Notes: generated by a model from the sequence alone, not told the origin. A DNA stretch of 64,000 nucleotides from Beijerinckia indica subsp. indica ATCC 9039 (GCF_000019845.1 NC_010581.1:3727501-3791500); one strand, 5' to 3'; positions 16,422-27,848 are shown, counted from the stretch's first letter. Translations and numbers: made by a program.

Positions 16422-17708
16422 TCATGCGGCTTCCATGTCTTTTGCGGCGCTGTGCCGGGCAAACCAGCCAAAGCCCGCGATTCCCGCGTAGCAGATCGCC
16501 GGAACGATCAAGGCACCGCCGAGTCCCACTGTATCGGCAAAGGCACCGGTGAGCGGTGGAACGATGGCTCCACCGACGATGGCCATGCAAATGAGACCCG
16601 AACCTTCTGGAGCGCGTTGGCCAAGACCTTCGCTGGCAAGCGAGAAGATCGTGGGAAACATGATCGAATTGAAGAGACCGACAAGGATAAGGGCCCAGCC
16701 AGACACCGAACCCGACATATTGGCGGAGATGAACAAGAGAAGCATGACCGTCGAGGCAGCCGTCGCCAAAACCTTGCCCGGCGAGAAGACGCGAAGCAAT
16801 CCGGCGCCGATAAAGCGCCCGATCATCGCGCCGCCCCAATAGAAGGACACATGCTCTCCGGCGGTCTTGGCATCGAAGCCCAAGGTGTTCGACTGCATCA
16901 GATAGCTGACCAGAATGCTGCCGATTGCAACCTCGGCGCCGACATAAAGAAAAATGCTGAGCGTGCCAAAGGCGAAACGCGGTCGTTTCAGCAGACTGAG
17001 CGCACTGAGGAAACTGACATGTTCGGCCGGCGCTTCCTTGAGACGGTTGCGGTTGGCCCAGACAATGGATGCGACAATCCCCAGCGCGGCGGCGATGCCG
17101 AGATAGGTTTGCACGATTTTATGGGTTTCCACGGCGCGGAAGGCATCAAGCGCAGCGCCCGACAAGCTTTCCGGATCGACCGTCGCTAGGGATCCAAGAA
17201 TGATGCGCGCTCCAATATAGGGCGCGACCGTCGTGCCAAGCGAATTGAAAGCCTGGGCAAAGGTGAGCCGGCTATGCGCCGTCGAGGGATCGCCGAGAAT
17301 CGAAATCAACGGATTGGCGACCACTTGAACGACGGTAATGCCCGAGGCCACGATGAATAAGGCCGCGAGAAACATACCAAATGTCGCCGCGAGCGAGGCC
17401 GGAATAAACAGAAGGCAGCCAATCATCATGGCCAGCAGGCCGATGGTTGCCGCACGCAAATAACCAATTTTTCGGACCAGGAGGCCAGACGGCATGGAGA
17501 TGACGAAATAAGCCGTGAAAAAGGCTGATTGCGTCAGCATGGCCTCCGCGTAATTCAGCGCGAATAATTCTTTCAGCTTGGGAATGAGCACATCATTGAG
17601 GCTCGTAATGGCTCCGAAGATGAAAAATAAAGCGAAAACAAATATACGCAGTTCCGGCGCCTGCACCGGCGTTTGTGTTTCCGTTGCAGCAATCGACGAA
17701 GGTTGCAT
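16422..17708 (-). CDS. gluP: Glucose/galactose-type MFS transporter (FucP/GluP family)
   Basis: The 428-residue protein starts at an ATG with GGAGGAAGC upstream. FFIFGAITSLNDVLIPKLKE and VVQVVANPLISILGDP are hallmarks of the FHS (fucose/galactose/hexose) group, and about 12 hydrophobic segments are present. It should import a hexose or polyol with protons across the inner membrane. It is the last gene of an operon with glucokinase, a shikimate-dehydrogenase-like protein and a ROK regulator, which favours glucose or a related sugar. A terminator follows. Confidence 0.85.
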   Translation of the reverse strand: MQPSSIAATETQTPVQAPELRIFVFALFFIFGAITSLNDVLIPKLKELFALNYAEAMLTQSAFFTAYFVISMPSGLLVRKIGYLRAATIGLLAMMIGCLLFIPASLAATFGMFLAALFIVASGITVVQVVANPLISILGDPSTAHSRLTFAQAFNSLGTTVAPYIGARIILGSLATVDPESLSGAALDAFRAVETHKIVQTYLGIAAALGIVASIVWANRNRLKEAPAEHVSFLSALSLLKRPRFAFGTLSIFLYVGAEVAIGSILVSYLMQSNTLGFDAKTAGEHVSFYWGGAMIGRFIGAGLLRVFSPGKVLATAASTVMLLLFISANMSGSVSGWALILVGLFNSIMFPTIFSLASEGLGQRAPEGSGLICMAIVGGAIVPPLTGAFADTVGLGGALIVPAICYAGIAGFGWFARHSAAKDMEAA

Positions 17709-17760
17709 GCTTCCTCCAAAGGATTGTTTATTGATCGTTGTGAGATATGAGATCCTCTAA

Positions 17761-17806
17761 AGCATCAAACCAGAAGTGATACCGCCTTTGGATTCAGGTG
17801 ATGCCT
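17761..17806. repeat. Degenerate member of the intergenic palindrome family
   Basis: The stretch agcatcaaaccagaagtg-atacc-gcctttggattcaggtgat has gcatca and tgatgc at its ends and shares gatacc-c-tttggattcag with the element at 7838-7876. Pairing is imperfect, so it looks like an old copy. It lies in the 162-base gap between glk and the transporter gene. Confidence 0.45.
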
Positions 17807-17870
17807 TTTTCCAAAGCCAGAGCTTCTCTCCGGCTTTCACTTCAAACAGACAGGCTCAGGATATGCGCCA

Positions 17871-18848
17871 TCAATGTTCCACGGCGAAGGCGGCCGCGGC
17901 TCCATAAAGTCCTGGCTGCGGATGGATGATGCACCGCACGGGAATCGTCGCCATCATTGGCGCAAACCGCCCCTTGGCGGTGAAGCGCGTGGCAAAGCCC
18001 GATTGCGGGAGCAAGGAGGCAATGCGCAGGCCGAGCCCGCCGGCGATGACCACCGATTTAGCCCCCAAAGCCAAAGCGATATCACCACAGACCGCACCAA
18101 GGCTCAGACAAAAGCGGTCGAGCGCCGCCGCTGCAAGACTATCCTTGCCCGCCATGGCCGCTGCCCATAATTCCTTGTCGCCGATCGGGTCGAGCGATTT
18201 TCCTTCGATCGCGGCCAGCGCTTCATAAATATTGACGAGCCCAGGTCCCGAAATCAGTCGCTCGACCGAAACACGGGGGTAGCGATGCCGCATATATTTG
18301 AGGATCTGATCTTCCAGGCTATCGAGGGGTGCGAAATCAATATGGCCACCCTCGCATTCAATGACATGATAATGTCCGCCGCGGCGCAGCACGTGTCCCA
18401 CGCCAAGCCCCGTCCCGGGGCCGACGATACTGATGACACCGTCTTGCGGCAAAGCGTGATCAGGGCCGGTAATCGGCATGAGCTGATCTTCACCGACTTG
18501 CGCGACAGTATGGGCAATCGCCCCGAAATCATTGACGAGCGTCCAGGCATCGACATGAAGCTTTTCGGGGATCAAAGCCGGACGGATAATCCAGGGATTA
18601 TTGGTGAGTTTCAGAACTTCGCCGCCGACGGGACAGGCTATGGCAATGGCCACGGCGCGCGGCAAGGCGCGGCCAGCGATTTGCGCGAAAGTCTCCCAGG
18701 CGAGCTGGAAACTCCCATGCTCCGCAGCTTGCAACGTGACAGCCTCACCGAGATGCACCACCCGGCCATCAGCCACTTCGGCCAAGGCGAAACGGGCATG
18801 CGTCCCCCCGATATCGACCGCCACGATCTCCAAATCCCGCCTCCCCAC
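17871..18848 (-). CDS. glk: Glucokinase (E. coli Glk family)
   Basis: The 325-residue protein has the phosphate-1 motif VAVDIGGTHARFALAE, the sugar-binding ALVNDFGAIA-type segment (WTLVNDFGAIAHTV) and SIVGPGTGLGVGHVL with ECEGGHIDFAPL. It phosphorylates glucose with ATP in the cytosol. The start may be the GTG at 18848 or a TTG at 18833 that has GGAGG six bases upstream. Its place just before the sugar transporter gene supports a role in uptake-coupled phosphorylation. Confidence 0.88.
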   Translation of the reverse strand: MGRRDLEIVAVDIGGTHARFALAEVADGRVVHLGEAVTLQAAEHGSFQLAWETFAQIAGRALPRAVAIAIACPVGGEVLKLTNNPWIIRPALIPEKLHVDAWTLVNDFGAIAHTVAQVGEDQLMPITGPDHALPQDGVISIVGPGTGLGVGHVLRRGGHYHVIECEGGHIDFAPLDSLEDQILKYMRHRYPRVSVERLISGPGLVNIYEALAAIEGKSLDPIGDKELWAAAMAGKDSLAAAALDRFCLSLGAVCGDIALALGAKSVVIAGGLGLRIASLLPQSGFATRFTAKGRFAPMMATIPVRCIIHPQPGLYGAAAAFAVEH

Positions 18849-18974
18849 TTGGCTCTCTCTCGCTTCGTGAGGAGGAGCTCAGCTATTTATGTATAGGTAT
18901 TATGCAAAAATACAGGACAAAAAAAGCTTGTCAAGCGTTTCGATCCTGCCGCGAAGGCATAGCCCCAACCGTAC

Positions 18975-19793
18975 TCAAGTGCGCGCGAAATCCGCGGCAC
19001 GGCGGATCTGGTCGTCGTTCGGCCGCAAACCGGTATAAAGGACGAATTGTTCCACGGCCTGCAGCGCGATCACGTCCGCGCCGGTGATCACACTTTTCCC
19101 TTTGGCACTGGCATGGCGGATCAAAGGGGTCTCAACGGGAAGCGCAACCACATCGAAAATCGTGCTGGCTTTCTCGATGGCGTCGGGCTCAAAAGCGAGA
19201 TCATCGGCTTCCGGACCGCCGGCCATGCCAATCGGCGTGACATTGACGAGCATATCCGCCTTTATGCCGTCCAATGTCTTGATCCATTGATAATCATAGA
19301 TTTGGGCCAGTGCCCGGCCAGCTGTTTCATTCCTGGCGAGAACAAAGCCAGAGCGAAACCCTGAATCACGAAGAGCACAGAGAACGGCCTTTGCCATTCC
19401 GCCGCTGCCGCGCACAACGAACACGGATTGGGGCGGCACCTCATGGGATTTCAAGAGGCTGGTGACGGCAATATAGTCGGTATTATAAGCACGCAGCCAG
19501 CCTTTATCATTGACGATCGTATTGACCGATTGGATCGCTGTGGCGGATGCATCCAGTTCATCCAGAAATTCGATACAGGCTTCCTTGAAAGGCATGGAAA
19601 CGGCGCAGCCTCGAATGCCCAGCGCCCTGATCCCGCCGATCGCCGCGCGCAAATCCTGCGTGGTAAAGGCCTTGTAGATGAAATTGAGATCGAGCTCTTC
19701 ATAAAGAAAATTATGAAAGCGCGTTCCGAAATTTCCTGGTCGCCCCGAAAGGGACATACATAACATCGTGTCTTTGTTGATGGTTCTCGGCAT
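18975..19793 (-). CDS. Shikimate 5-dehydrogenase-like protein (HI0607/SDH-L group)
   Basis: The 272-residue protein resembles the SDH-L branch rather than AroE. It begins INKDTMLCMSLSGRPGNFGT, has CAVSMPFKEACIEFLDEL, VNTIVNDKGWLRAYNTDYIA, and a nucleotide-binding stretch VVRGSGGMAKAVLCAL. SDH-L proteins oxidise shikimate weakly in vitro and their true substrate is unclear. It is in one operon with a ROK regulator, glucokinase and a sugar transporter, which hints at a sugar- or cyclitol-derived substrate rather than aromatic amino-acid synthesis. Confidence 0.8.
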   Translation of the reverse strand: MPRTINKDTMLCMSLSGRPGNFGTRFHNFLYEELDLNFIYKAFTTQDLRAAIGGIRALGIRGCAVSMPFKEACIEFLDELDASATAIQSVNTIVNDKGWLRAYNTDYIAVTSLLKSHEVPPQSVFVVRGSGGMAKAVLCALRDSGFRSGFVLARNETAGRALAQIYDYQWIKTLDGIKADMLVNVTPIGMAGGPEADDLAFEPDAIEKASTIFDVVALPVETPLIRHASAKGKSVITGADVIALQAVEQFVLYTGLRPNDDQIRRAADFART

Positions 19794-19840
19794 GAAGAAT
19801 CCTCAAGATAGTGTATGCTTCCGTTCGCACGGCATGATGA

Positions 19841-21127
19841 TCAGGGACGGCCCTTTTGATGGCGTGCGGTCGTGCCTGGCATGATCGCGATTTCCGCCCC
19901 ACTGGCGGGGGTCCATGGCTTGCGATAGAGCGCTTGCAGCACGAGGGAGGCCGCGCCACGCGCCCAGACTTCGTCACCCTGATCATGAAAGATGATTTCG
20001 CAGCGATTTTGCAAAACAGCAAGCGTATTCGCCGCGACCGCCGCGCGGAGCGCCGGCTCAATCAAATCCACGGCGCGTGTGCCGGACCCGGAAATGACAA
20101 TCTTGGCCGGGTCGATAATATTGATCAGATTGGCGATGCCGAGGCCTAGAATCTCCCCGGCCGTCGCGAAGATCTGGCGCAGCGCGACATTGCCCTCACG
20201 CGCCAGCCGTACGACGGTCGCGACGCGCGTCTCAGCCTCAGCCGTATCATCAGCTCCCTCATGGGCTGCTGGCGTTCTGATGATTTTTTCCGCTTCCCGC
20301 AGGATCGCATAATCAGCAGTAAAAGCCTCGATGCAGCCATATTGTCCGCAACGGCAACGCGGTCCGTGACGGTCGATTTTGGAATGACCGAATTCCGTCC
20401 CCATTCCGTGCTGACCGCGATAAAGCTCGCCATCAAGAAACAGGCCCATGCCGATGCCCGCTTCCATCATGACGACGACGAAATTATCATTCTCCTGACA
20501 CTCGCCGAACCAGCGCTCGGCGAGTGTCAGGAGGTTGGCATCGTTTTCGATTGTGACGGCGAGGCCAAGACGGCGACGCACCATATCGGCCAAGGCAACC
20601 GGCTTGGGCTCGGGGGCAAGAATCGGACTCCAGTGGGAAATTCCCGCCTTGGAATCGATAAAACCTGGCAGGCCGATGCCAAGCCCTGCGATCTGGCCGA
20701 GCTTCAGTCCGGCCAAAGCAACGACCGAACGCACGCCTTCATCGAGGAGAGCGACGATAGCATCAGGCACAAGCTGATGAGGATGAAGAGGAAGACTGAG
20801 GCGCGCCAGCGGATCGGCCCGCAAATTAGTGACGATCAGAAAAACCTGATGCATCGACAATTTCGCGCCAACGACATAGGCCGCGTTCGGGTTCAAGCCG
20901 AGCAGGTTCGTCGGTCGTCCCCGCGTTCCGGAATTTGTCGTTTCGTCGCTTTCCTCGTGGATAAGGCCTTCCTGCAGCAGCGTCGCAATCAGTGAAGACA
21001 CCGTCACACGGCTCAAATGTGTGCGCTTGCCGATCGCAGCCCGAGAGACGGGTTCAAAACGCCTGATCGTATCGAGGACATGAAAACGATTGATCGCCCG
21101 GATGAGTTCTGTGTCTCCTGTCTGCAT
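19841..21127 (-). CDS. ROK-family transcriptional regulator
   Basis: The 428-residue protein has an N-terminal winged helix-turn-helix (EPVSRAAIGKRTHLSRVTVS) and a C-terminal sugar-kinase-like ROK domain with LGIGLPGFIDSKAG, the EFGHSKID motif and a zinc-binding cluster RCRCGQYGCIEAF. ROK repressors such as NagC and Mlc sense sugars or sugar phosphates. It is the first gene of the minus-strand operon and probably controls it. Both the DNA-binding and sensing parts look intact. Confidence 0.88.
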   Translation of the reverse strand: MQTGDTELIRAINRFHVLDTIRRFEPVSRAAIGKRTHLSRVTVSSLIATLLQEGLIHEESDETTNSGTRGRPTNLLGLNPNAAYVVGAKLSMHQVFLIVTNLRADPLARLSLPLHPHQLVPDAIVALLDEGVRSVVALAGLKLGQIAGLGIGLPGFIDSKAGISHWSPILAPEPKPVALADMVRRRLGLAVTIENDANLLTLAERWFGECQENDNFVVVMMEAGIGMGLFLDGELYRGQHGMGTEFGHSKIDRHGPRCRCGQYGCIEAFTADYAILREAEKIIRTPAAHEGADDTAEAETRVATVVRLAREGNVALRQIFATAGEILGLGIANLINIIDPAKIVISGSGTRAVDLIEPALRAAVAANTLAVLQNRCEIIFHDQGDEVWARGAASLVLQALYRKPWTPASGAEIAIMPGTTARHQKGRP

Positions 21128-21435
21128 CGCTTACGATCCGACCTTTTCCTACCGCCCGTCGTTTCCGACAAGAAACATGAGCCCTAAGCCACGCATTCTA
21201 CAAACATGCCCATGATCAAAATCGGAACAAAGACCATTTATCAAGGACACGCCGATGCTTGAGCGCAACTCACATGATTTTGCTCTTTCAAGAGCGGAAT
21301 CACGGCACGGCGAAATTCTCTGTCCACCTAAGAATACAGTGTTTTCTCTACATTTCCGCGATAAAGGGCCAAAATCCATTCCCACTCGCGACCCAATGTT
21401 CTATTGGTCTGGCCAAAATCGTCACAAAAGGCAGG

Positions 21436-21888
21436 ATGATGCGCGAACAATTCACGAGCGAGCTCAAGGCAGCGATGAAGGCGGGCGACAAACCCCGGGT
21501 CGATACGATTCGCATGATCACCGCCGCGCTCAAGGACAAAGATATCGAGGCGCGCGGCCAGGGCAAGACCGTGTCGGATGAGGATATTCTCGCCCTCTTG
21601 CAAAAACTGGTCAAAAGCCGGCAGGAATCCAAGGAGATTTACGAAAAGGCCGGCAGGCCCGAGCTCGCCGCGCAGGAAGGCGCCGAGATCGCGATCATTC
21701 AGGGATTTCTGCCGCAGCCTTTGAGCGAAGCGGAGGTCGAGGACGCCATTGCCGCGGCGCTTGCCGAAACGGGCGCCGCCTCCATCAAGGACATGGGCAA
21801 GGTGGTCGCCGTCCTCAAAGCCAAATATGCCGGCCGCATGGATTTCGGCAAGGCATCCGGCGCGGTCAAGGCCAAGCTCTCGGCCTGA
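21436..21888 (+). CDS. GatB/YqeY domain protein
   Basis: The likely start is one of two adjacent ATGs at 21436/21439 after an AAGG motif; the much longer open frame upstream lacks family similarity. The 150-residue product (MREQFTSELKAAMKAGD, KLVKSRQESKEIYEKAGRPE, MGKVVAVLKAKYAGRMDFGK) is a YqeY protein, homologous to the tail domain of the GatB amidotransferase. Its exact function is unknown. It commonly sits near dnaG and rpoD in alphaproteobacteria, as here, although panB intervenes on the other strand. Confidence 0.85.
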   Translation: MMREQFTSELKAAMKAGDKPRVDTIRMITAALKDKDIEARGQGKTVSDEDILALLQKLVKSRQESKEIYEKAGRPELAAQEGAEIAIIQGFLPQPLSEAEVEDAIAAALAETGAASIKDMGKVVAVLKAKYAGRMDFGKASGAVKAKLSA

Positions 21889-21898
21889 GCGGTCAGCG

Positions 21899-22729
21899 TC
21901 AGGCCAGCGAGGCAAGGAATTCCGGCAATTGCTCCTTGTTCATGGGAAAGGCATTGGCAGCGGCCGGAAACGCCTTGCTATGCACATCCCCGACATAGGC
22001 GCGCGCGGCGGCTTCCATCGTTTCGCCGACCTCCGCATAGCGCTTATTGTGGCGAAACGCGGCTTTAGTATAGCCCAGCACGTCGCAGATCACCAGAACC
22101 TGGCCATCGGTCGCCCGGCCGGCGCCAATACCAATGGTCGGCACTTTCAGCCTTTGCGTGACGATCTCCGCCACTTCCTCGGGGATCAGTTCCAGAACCA
22201 GCATCGCAATGCCAGCTTTCTCCATGGTCAAGGCGGCCTCGACCAATTGATGCGCCTCACCGGCTTGTTTGCCCTTGAGGCGTTTTTCGGCATGGTGCTG
22301 CGGCTCAAGACCCAGATGGCCGCAAACCGCAAAACCCGCGCCGACGAGCGCTTCCACAATGGCGGGGCGGCAGCCTTCGAATTTCACCATATCCGCGCCA
22401 GCTTCGGCCAGAACCCTGGCATTGGCCACGGCCTCGGTGGGGGTTTCATAAGTCGCGACAGGGAGATCGGAAATCACGAAAGCGTCTGGCGCACCGCGCC
22501 GGACCGCCCGTGTATGATGCGCCATATCCGCAAGCGTCACCTCCTGCTCGCTGGCATAGCCGAGCATGTTTGTGCCGACACTATCACCCACGAGCAGAAT
22601 ATCGACGCGGGCCGCAGCTTCCGCTCGCGCCATAGGCGCATCATAAGCGGTCAGCATGGCGATCGGCTCGCCCCGCCTCTTCATCTCAGCAAAACGCGCC
22701 GCCTTATCCGCCATGCTCATGCTCTTCAC
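21899..22729 (-). CDS. panB: 3-methyl-2-oxobutanoate hydroxymethyltransferase
   Basis: The 276-residue protein matches PanB throughout: MLTAYDAPMARAEAAARVDILLVGDSVG carries the Asp metal ligands, and MVKFEGCRPAIVEAL, GHLGLEPQHHAEK and IPTIGIGAG-like PTIGIGAGRATDGQVLV follow. It transfers a hydroxymethyl group from 5,10-methylene-THF to 2-oxoisovalerate, the first step to pantothenate. No panC or panD is visible near it. It is convergent with yqeY, with 10 bases between the stops. Confidence 0.93.
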   Translation of the reverse strand: MKSMSMADKAARFAEMKRRGEPIAMLTAYDAPMARAEAAARVDILLVGDSVGTNMLGYASEQEVTLADMAHHTRAVRRGAPDAFVISDLPVATYETPTEAVANARVLAEAGADMVKFEGCRPAIVEALVGAGFAVCGHLGLEPQHHAEKRLKGKQAGEAHQLVEAALTMEKAGIAMLVLELIPEEVAEIVTQRLKVPTIGIGAGRATDGQVLVICDVLGYTKAAFRHNKRYAEVGETMEAAARAYVGDVHSKAFPAAANAFPMNKEQLPEFLASLA

Positions 22730-23044
22730 ACCTGCTCGTCATCCTTTTCCGGCCGGTGCGAGCCGCGACCCGCCGACCGCCGGAATCCACTCCATAATAT
22801 AGATCGGAACCGGGGCAAAACAGGTCGGCCCCTCCCCGCCGTCAGCCGTGGAGAGCGAAAAGGCGGCTTTGATTCGTTGACCTTTGTCCTTCTGGGCTCC
22901 GGGAATCGCGGCGCAAAAGCGAGTTCGCGAAAATGTGATCAATCGCTTTCCTCATGACCGCCACGTCCAGACCCAAGCTCTGTGGATCACTGTGGAAAGC
23001 CACAATATCGTTTACTTACAGCACATGATTCCCGATAAAAAGCG
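22730..23044. other. Intergenic region between divergent panB and dnaG
   Basis: No gene was seen in these 315 bases. They must carry promoters for both genes. A short hairpin, tgtggaaagccaca-like, lies near 22990 just before dnaG. Confidence 0.45.
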
Positions 23045-25042
23045 ATGCGCTTTCCAACGTCCTTCCTTGAAGAGATCAAACATCGCCTGCCGATGTCAGA
23101 AGTGGTGCGCCGCCGCGTCAAGCTGCAAAAGGCCGGACGCGAATGGAAAGGCCTTTCCCCTTTCAATCAGGAACGCACACCTTCCTTCACGGTCAATGAC
23201 CAGAAGGGCTTCTTCCATTGTTTCTCCTCAGGCCAGCACGGCAATATTTTCGATTTTTTGATGCTGACCGAGGGCTTGAGCTTCCCCGAAGCCGTCGAGC
23301 GGCTGGCCAATGACGCTGGCTTGGCCCTGCCCCGCGTCTCGGCGGAAAGCGAGGAGCGGGAAAAACAGCGCGCCGGCCTGCATGAAATCCTCGAGTGGGC
23401 GGCCTTGTTCTTTGAAAAAGCCTTGCAATCCCCAGCCGGTGCCAATGCGCGCACCTATCTTGCGCAACGCGGCCTTTCCCCTGATCTCCAGACACGGTTC
23501 CGGCTCGGCTTTTCCCCTCCTGAAAAATATGCCCTGCGCGATCATCTTGCCGGCAAGGGGGCAACGCGCGAAGCCATGATCGAGGCCGGTCTCCTGGTGC
23601 ATGGACCAGAGATCGCCGTGCCCTATGACCGGTTTCGCGAAAGGATCATGTTTCCCATCGCCGACCGGTCGGGCCGGGTCATTGCCTTTGGTGGACGGGC
23701 GCTCTCCAAGGACGTCGCGGCGAAATATCTGAACTCGCCGGAAACGCCGCTGTTTCACAAAGGTGCGGGGCTTTATAACCTGCATCAGGCGCGCAAACCG
23801 GCGCATGAGGCGGGCACGGTGATTGCCGTCGAGGGCTATGTCGATGTCATTGCCATGACGGCGGCAGGTTTTCCACACGTCGTCGCCCCCCTCGGCACCG
23901 CGCTCACGCGCGATCAATGCGCCCTGCTCTGGCGGATGGCGGAAGAACCCATTCTCTGCTTCGATGGCGACCGGGCTGGCCGCAAGGCCGCTTATCGCGC
24001 CGCCGATGTCGCCCTTCCCCTGCTCGGGCCCAGCCATAGTTTGCGTTTCGCGCTGCTGCCGGAAGGCCAGGATCCCGACGATCTCGCCCGCTCTGGCGGA
24101 CGCATGGCCATCGAGGGCGTTCTGGAAAAAGCTTTGCCGCTTGTCGATCTCGTCTGGATGCGCGAGACGGAAGCTGGCGGTTTCACGACGCCGGAACGCC
24201 GCGCCGCGCTGGAACAGCGCCTCGAGGATCTTGCGCGAGGGATCAAGGATCCGACCCTTCAACGCTATTACCGTGGTGAATTCGCGAATCGGCTCGCAGC
24301 CCTGTTTGGCCCGCTGGCGGCGCCGGCATCGGACCGCCGCGATCCGTCCCGTCCGTTCGGGGCGCGCTCCTCTTTTCCACGCTCCCCTTTTCAAGGACGT
24401 GGAGCGCGCAATGACAATCGCTCGTCTCGTTTCCAGTCCCCCGACTTCAAGGCGCCCTTACAGATCAGCTCCTCTCTCGCGCGCTCGCGCCTGTTGCAAA
24501 CCGCAAGGTCTGACGCGGCGAATGATCTGCCTCCGTCACGCGAGGCCCTGATTCTCTTGCTTTTGCTGCGCCACCCGGGTCTGATCGACCGGCATGTCGA
24601 GGCGCTTGCCGCGCTCGATTTTGTCAATACTGAGGCCTCAGCCTTGCGCTCGCTCCTATTGGAGGCCGCTTGGCACGATGGGGCGGATGATCTGCCTCCA
24701 TCACACGAGGCCCTGCTGGACCGTTTGACAGCCGAAGGAAAAGGGGCGCTGCTGCAAAAACTGGAAAGCGTGATTCCGGTCGCCAGCCATTGGTATTTGC
24801 AGCCAGACGCCGCCGATATTGACGCCGAAGCTCTTCTTGAACAGGCCATCACCTTGCATCAGCGGGCCGGGGCGCTACATAGGGAGTTGCAATTGGCGAA
24901 AGCAGCCCTCGCCGAGGACACCAACGAGACCAATTTCGACCGGCTCAAGGATATTCAAGCCCAGCTTCAGGCGCTTGGCGGAACGGAGGCGGCCGTCGAG
25001 GGGTTCGGCTTTTCTTCCGGCCGTTCAACGGGAACAGTGTGA
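23045..25042 (+). CDS. dnaG: DNA primase
   Basis: The 665-residue protein has the N-terminal CHC2-type region (KGLSPFNQERTPSFTVNDQK, FFHCFSSGQHGNIFDFL), the TOPRIM core (VIAVEGYVDVIAM and CFDGDRAGRKAAYRA) and a DnaB-binding C-terminal region. It makes RNA primers at the fork. The zinc-binding pattern C-x2-H...C-x2-C of most primases is reduced: the first Cys/His pair is replaced and CFGCG reads CFSSG. A Ser/Arg/Pro-rich linker lies at about residues 425-490. It is followed by rpoD, as in the macromolecular-synthesis cluster. Confidence 0.94.
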   Translation: MRFPTSFLEEIKHRLPMSEVVRRRVKLQKAGREWKGLSPFNQERTPSFTVNDQKGFFHCFSSGQHGNIFDFLMLTEGLSFPEAVERLANDAGLALPRVSAESEEREKQRAGLHEILEWAALFFEKALQSPAGANARTYLAQRGLSPDLQTRFRLGFSPPEKYALRDHLAGKGATREAMIEAGLLVHGPEIAVPYDRFRERIMFPIADRSGRVIAFGGRALSKDVAAKYLNSPETPLFHKGAGLYNLHQARKPAHEAGTVIAVEGYVDVIAMTAAGFPHVVAPLGTALTRDQCALLWRMAEEPILCFDGDRAGRKAAYRAADVALPLLGPSHSLRFALLPEGQDPDDLARSGGRMAIEGVLEKALPLVDLVWMRETEAGGFTTPERRAALEQRLEDLARGIKDPTLQRYYRGEFANRLAALFGPLAAPASDRRDPSRPFGARSSFPRSPFQGRGARNDNRSSRFQSPDFKAPLQISSSLARSRLLQTARSDAANDLPPSREALILLLLLRHPGLIDRHVEALAALDFVNTEASALRSLLLEAAWHDGADDLPPSHEALLDRLTAEGKGALLQKLESVIPVASHWYLQPDAADIDAEALLEQAITLHQRAGALHRELQLAKAALAEDTNETNFDRLKDIQAQLQALGGTEAAVEGFGFSSGRSTGTV

Positions 25043-25613
25043 GGAATAGGCGAAACTGGCATGCCTCCAACCGACAATTTTTTCGGCATGAAGCATGCTT
25101 CTCGATAGGGATCTCCACATTCTCGATCATCGCCCCGTGCAGGAAAGGCGGACAAAGCTCCACCAAATTGCCTCCGGTTCCTTGATCTTTCTTGGTTTTG
25201 AAGAAAGCATCCGCTGCTTTCCTCAAACCTCCCGTCGTGGTCCTTTTCCGACACGGCCCATGCGAATGTCAGAAAGGGGTCATGCCCATACGTCGGGATC
25301 ATGCGTCGAAGAGTGCGAACCGCGAATGGACGGTTTACCCTCCGTTCCAGCCTCGCGCAGCGAGAGTCGACACAATGACGGTTAAGGGTTCTCAGGCGAA
25401 AACCTTAATCAAATCTTGACCATGGCGTGATCTTTTGGACTCAATCTTAGGCTCCGAAGATCGATTCGGGAGCGGACTTCAAAGCAGGCGGACGACGCCT
25501 CCGCACGGGCGTGAATAAGGCGAGGTTTCAAAGAGATTTTGAACCTCGCGGGCTGTAACGGGTTGAGAGCAACGGACCAGGCCGATTGTGCTGGGCCGAT
25601 GCGGAAGTTAATG
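25043..25613. other. Intergenic region between dnaG and rpoD
   Basis: No supported gene was found in these 571 bases. A possible -35-like cttgac at 25415-25420 lies in a region that may carry an rpoD promoter, but I could not identify a convincing -10. A self-complementary gaagcatgcttc lies near 25088. Confidence 0.4.
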
Positions 25614-25660
25614 GGAGCGCTTGTCCCCAACGCCTGATCGGCCTTGAGGACAAGCGCTCC
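25614..25660 (+). promoter_or_regulatory. Terminator-like hairpin in the rpoD leader
   Basis: The arms ggagcgcttgtcc (25614-25626) and ggacaagcgctcc (25648-25660) pair perfectly over 13 bp with a 21-base loop, followed by TTT. The structure ends 43 bases before the rpoD start codon and 32 before its Shine-Dalgarno. It could act as an attenuator, stabilise the leader, or end read-through from dnaG. No matching anti-terminator stem was seen. Confidence 0.5.
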
Positions 25661-25703
25661 TTTGGGTTGGTTTGACGATGGTCATTCATCTTCGGAGGCC
25701 TTG

Positions 25704-27761
<2,058 letters not shown>

Positions 27762-27813
27762 TAGCGACTCTCTCGCTCGACGGACAGAAGAGCAAGGGAT
27801 ACAGTTAAGAAAG

Positions 27814-27848
27814 GCCCCCGAACATGGGATCATGTTCGGGGGCTTTTT
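27814..27848 (+). terminator. rpoD intrinsic terminator
   Basis: A perfect 13-bp stem gcccccgaacatg/catgttcgggggc with a ggat loop is followed by TTTTT. It begins 52 bases after the rpoD stop codon. This is a textbook rho-independent terminator. Confidence 0.9.

Noticed and set aside
16104..17189. 361-codon plus-strand frame opposite the sugar transporter
   Set aside because: The transporter on the other strand has clear family motifs and a terminator; this frame has none.
23228..24394. 388-codon minus-strand frame opposite dnaG
   Set aside because: Antisense shadow of a certain gene.
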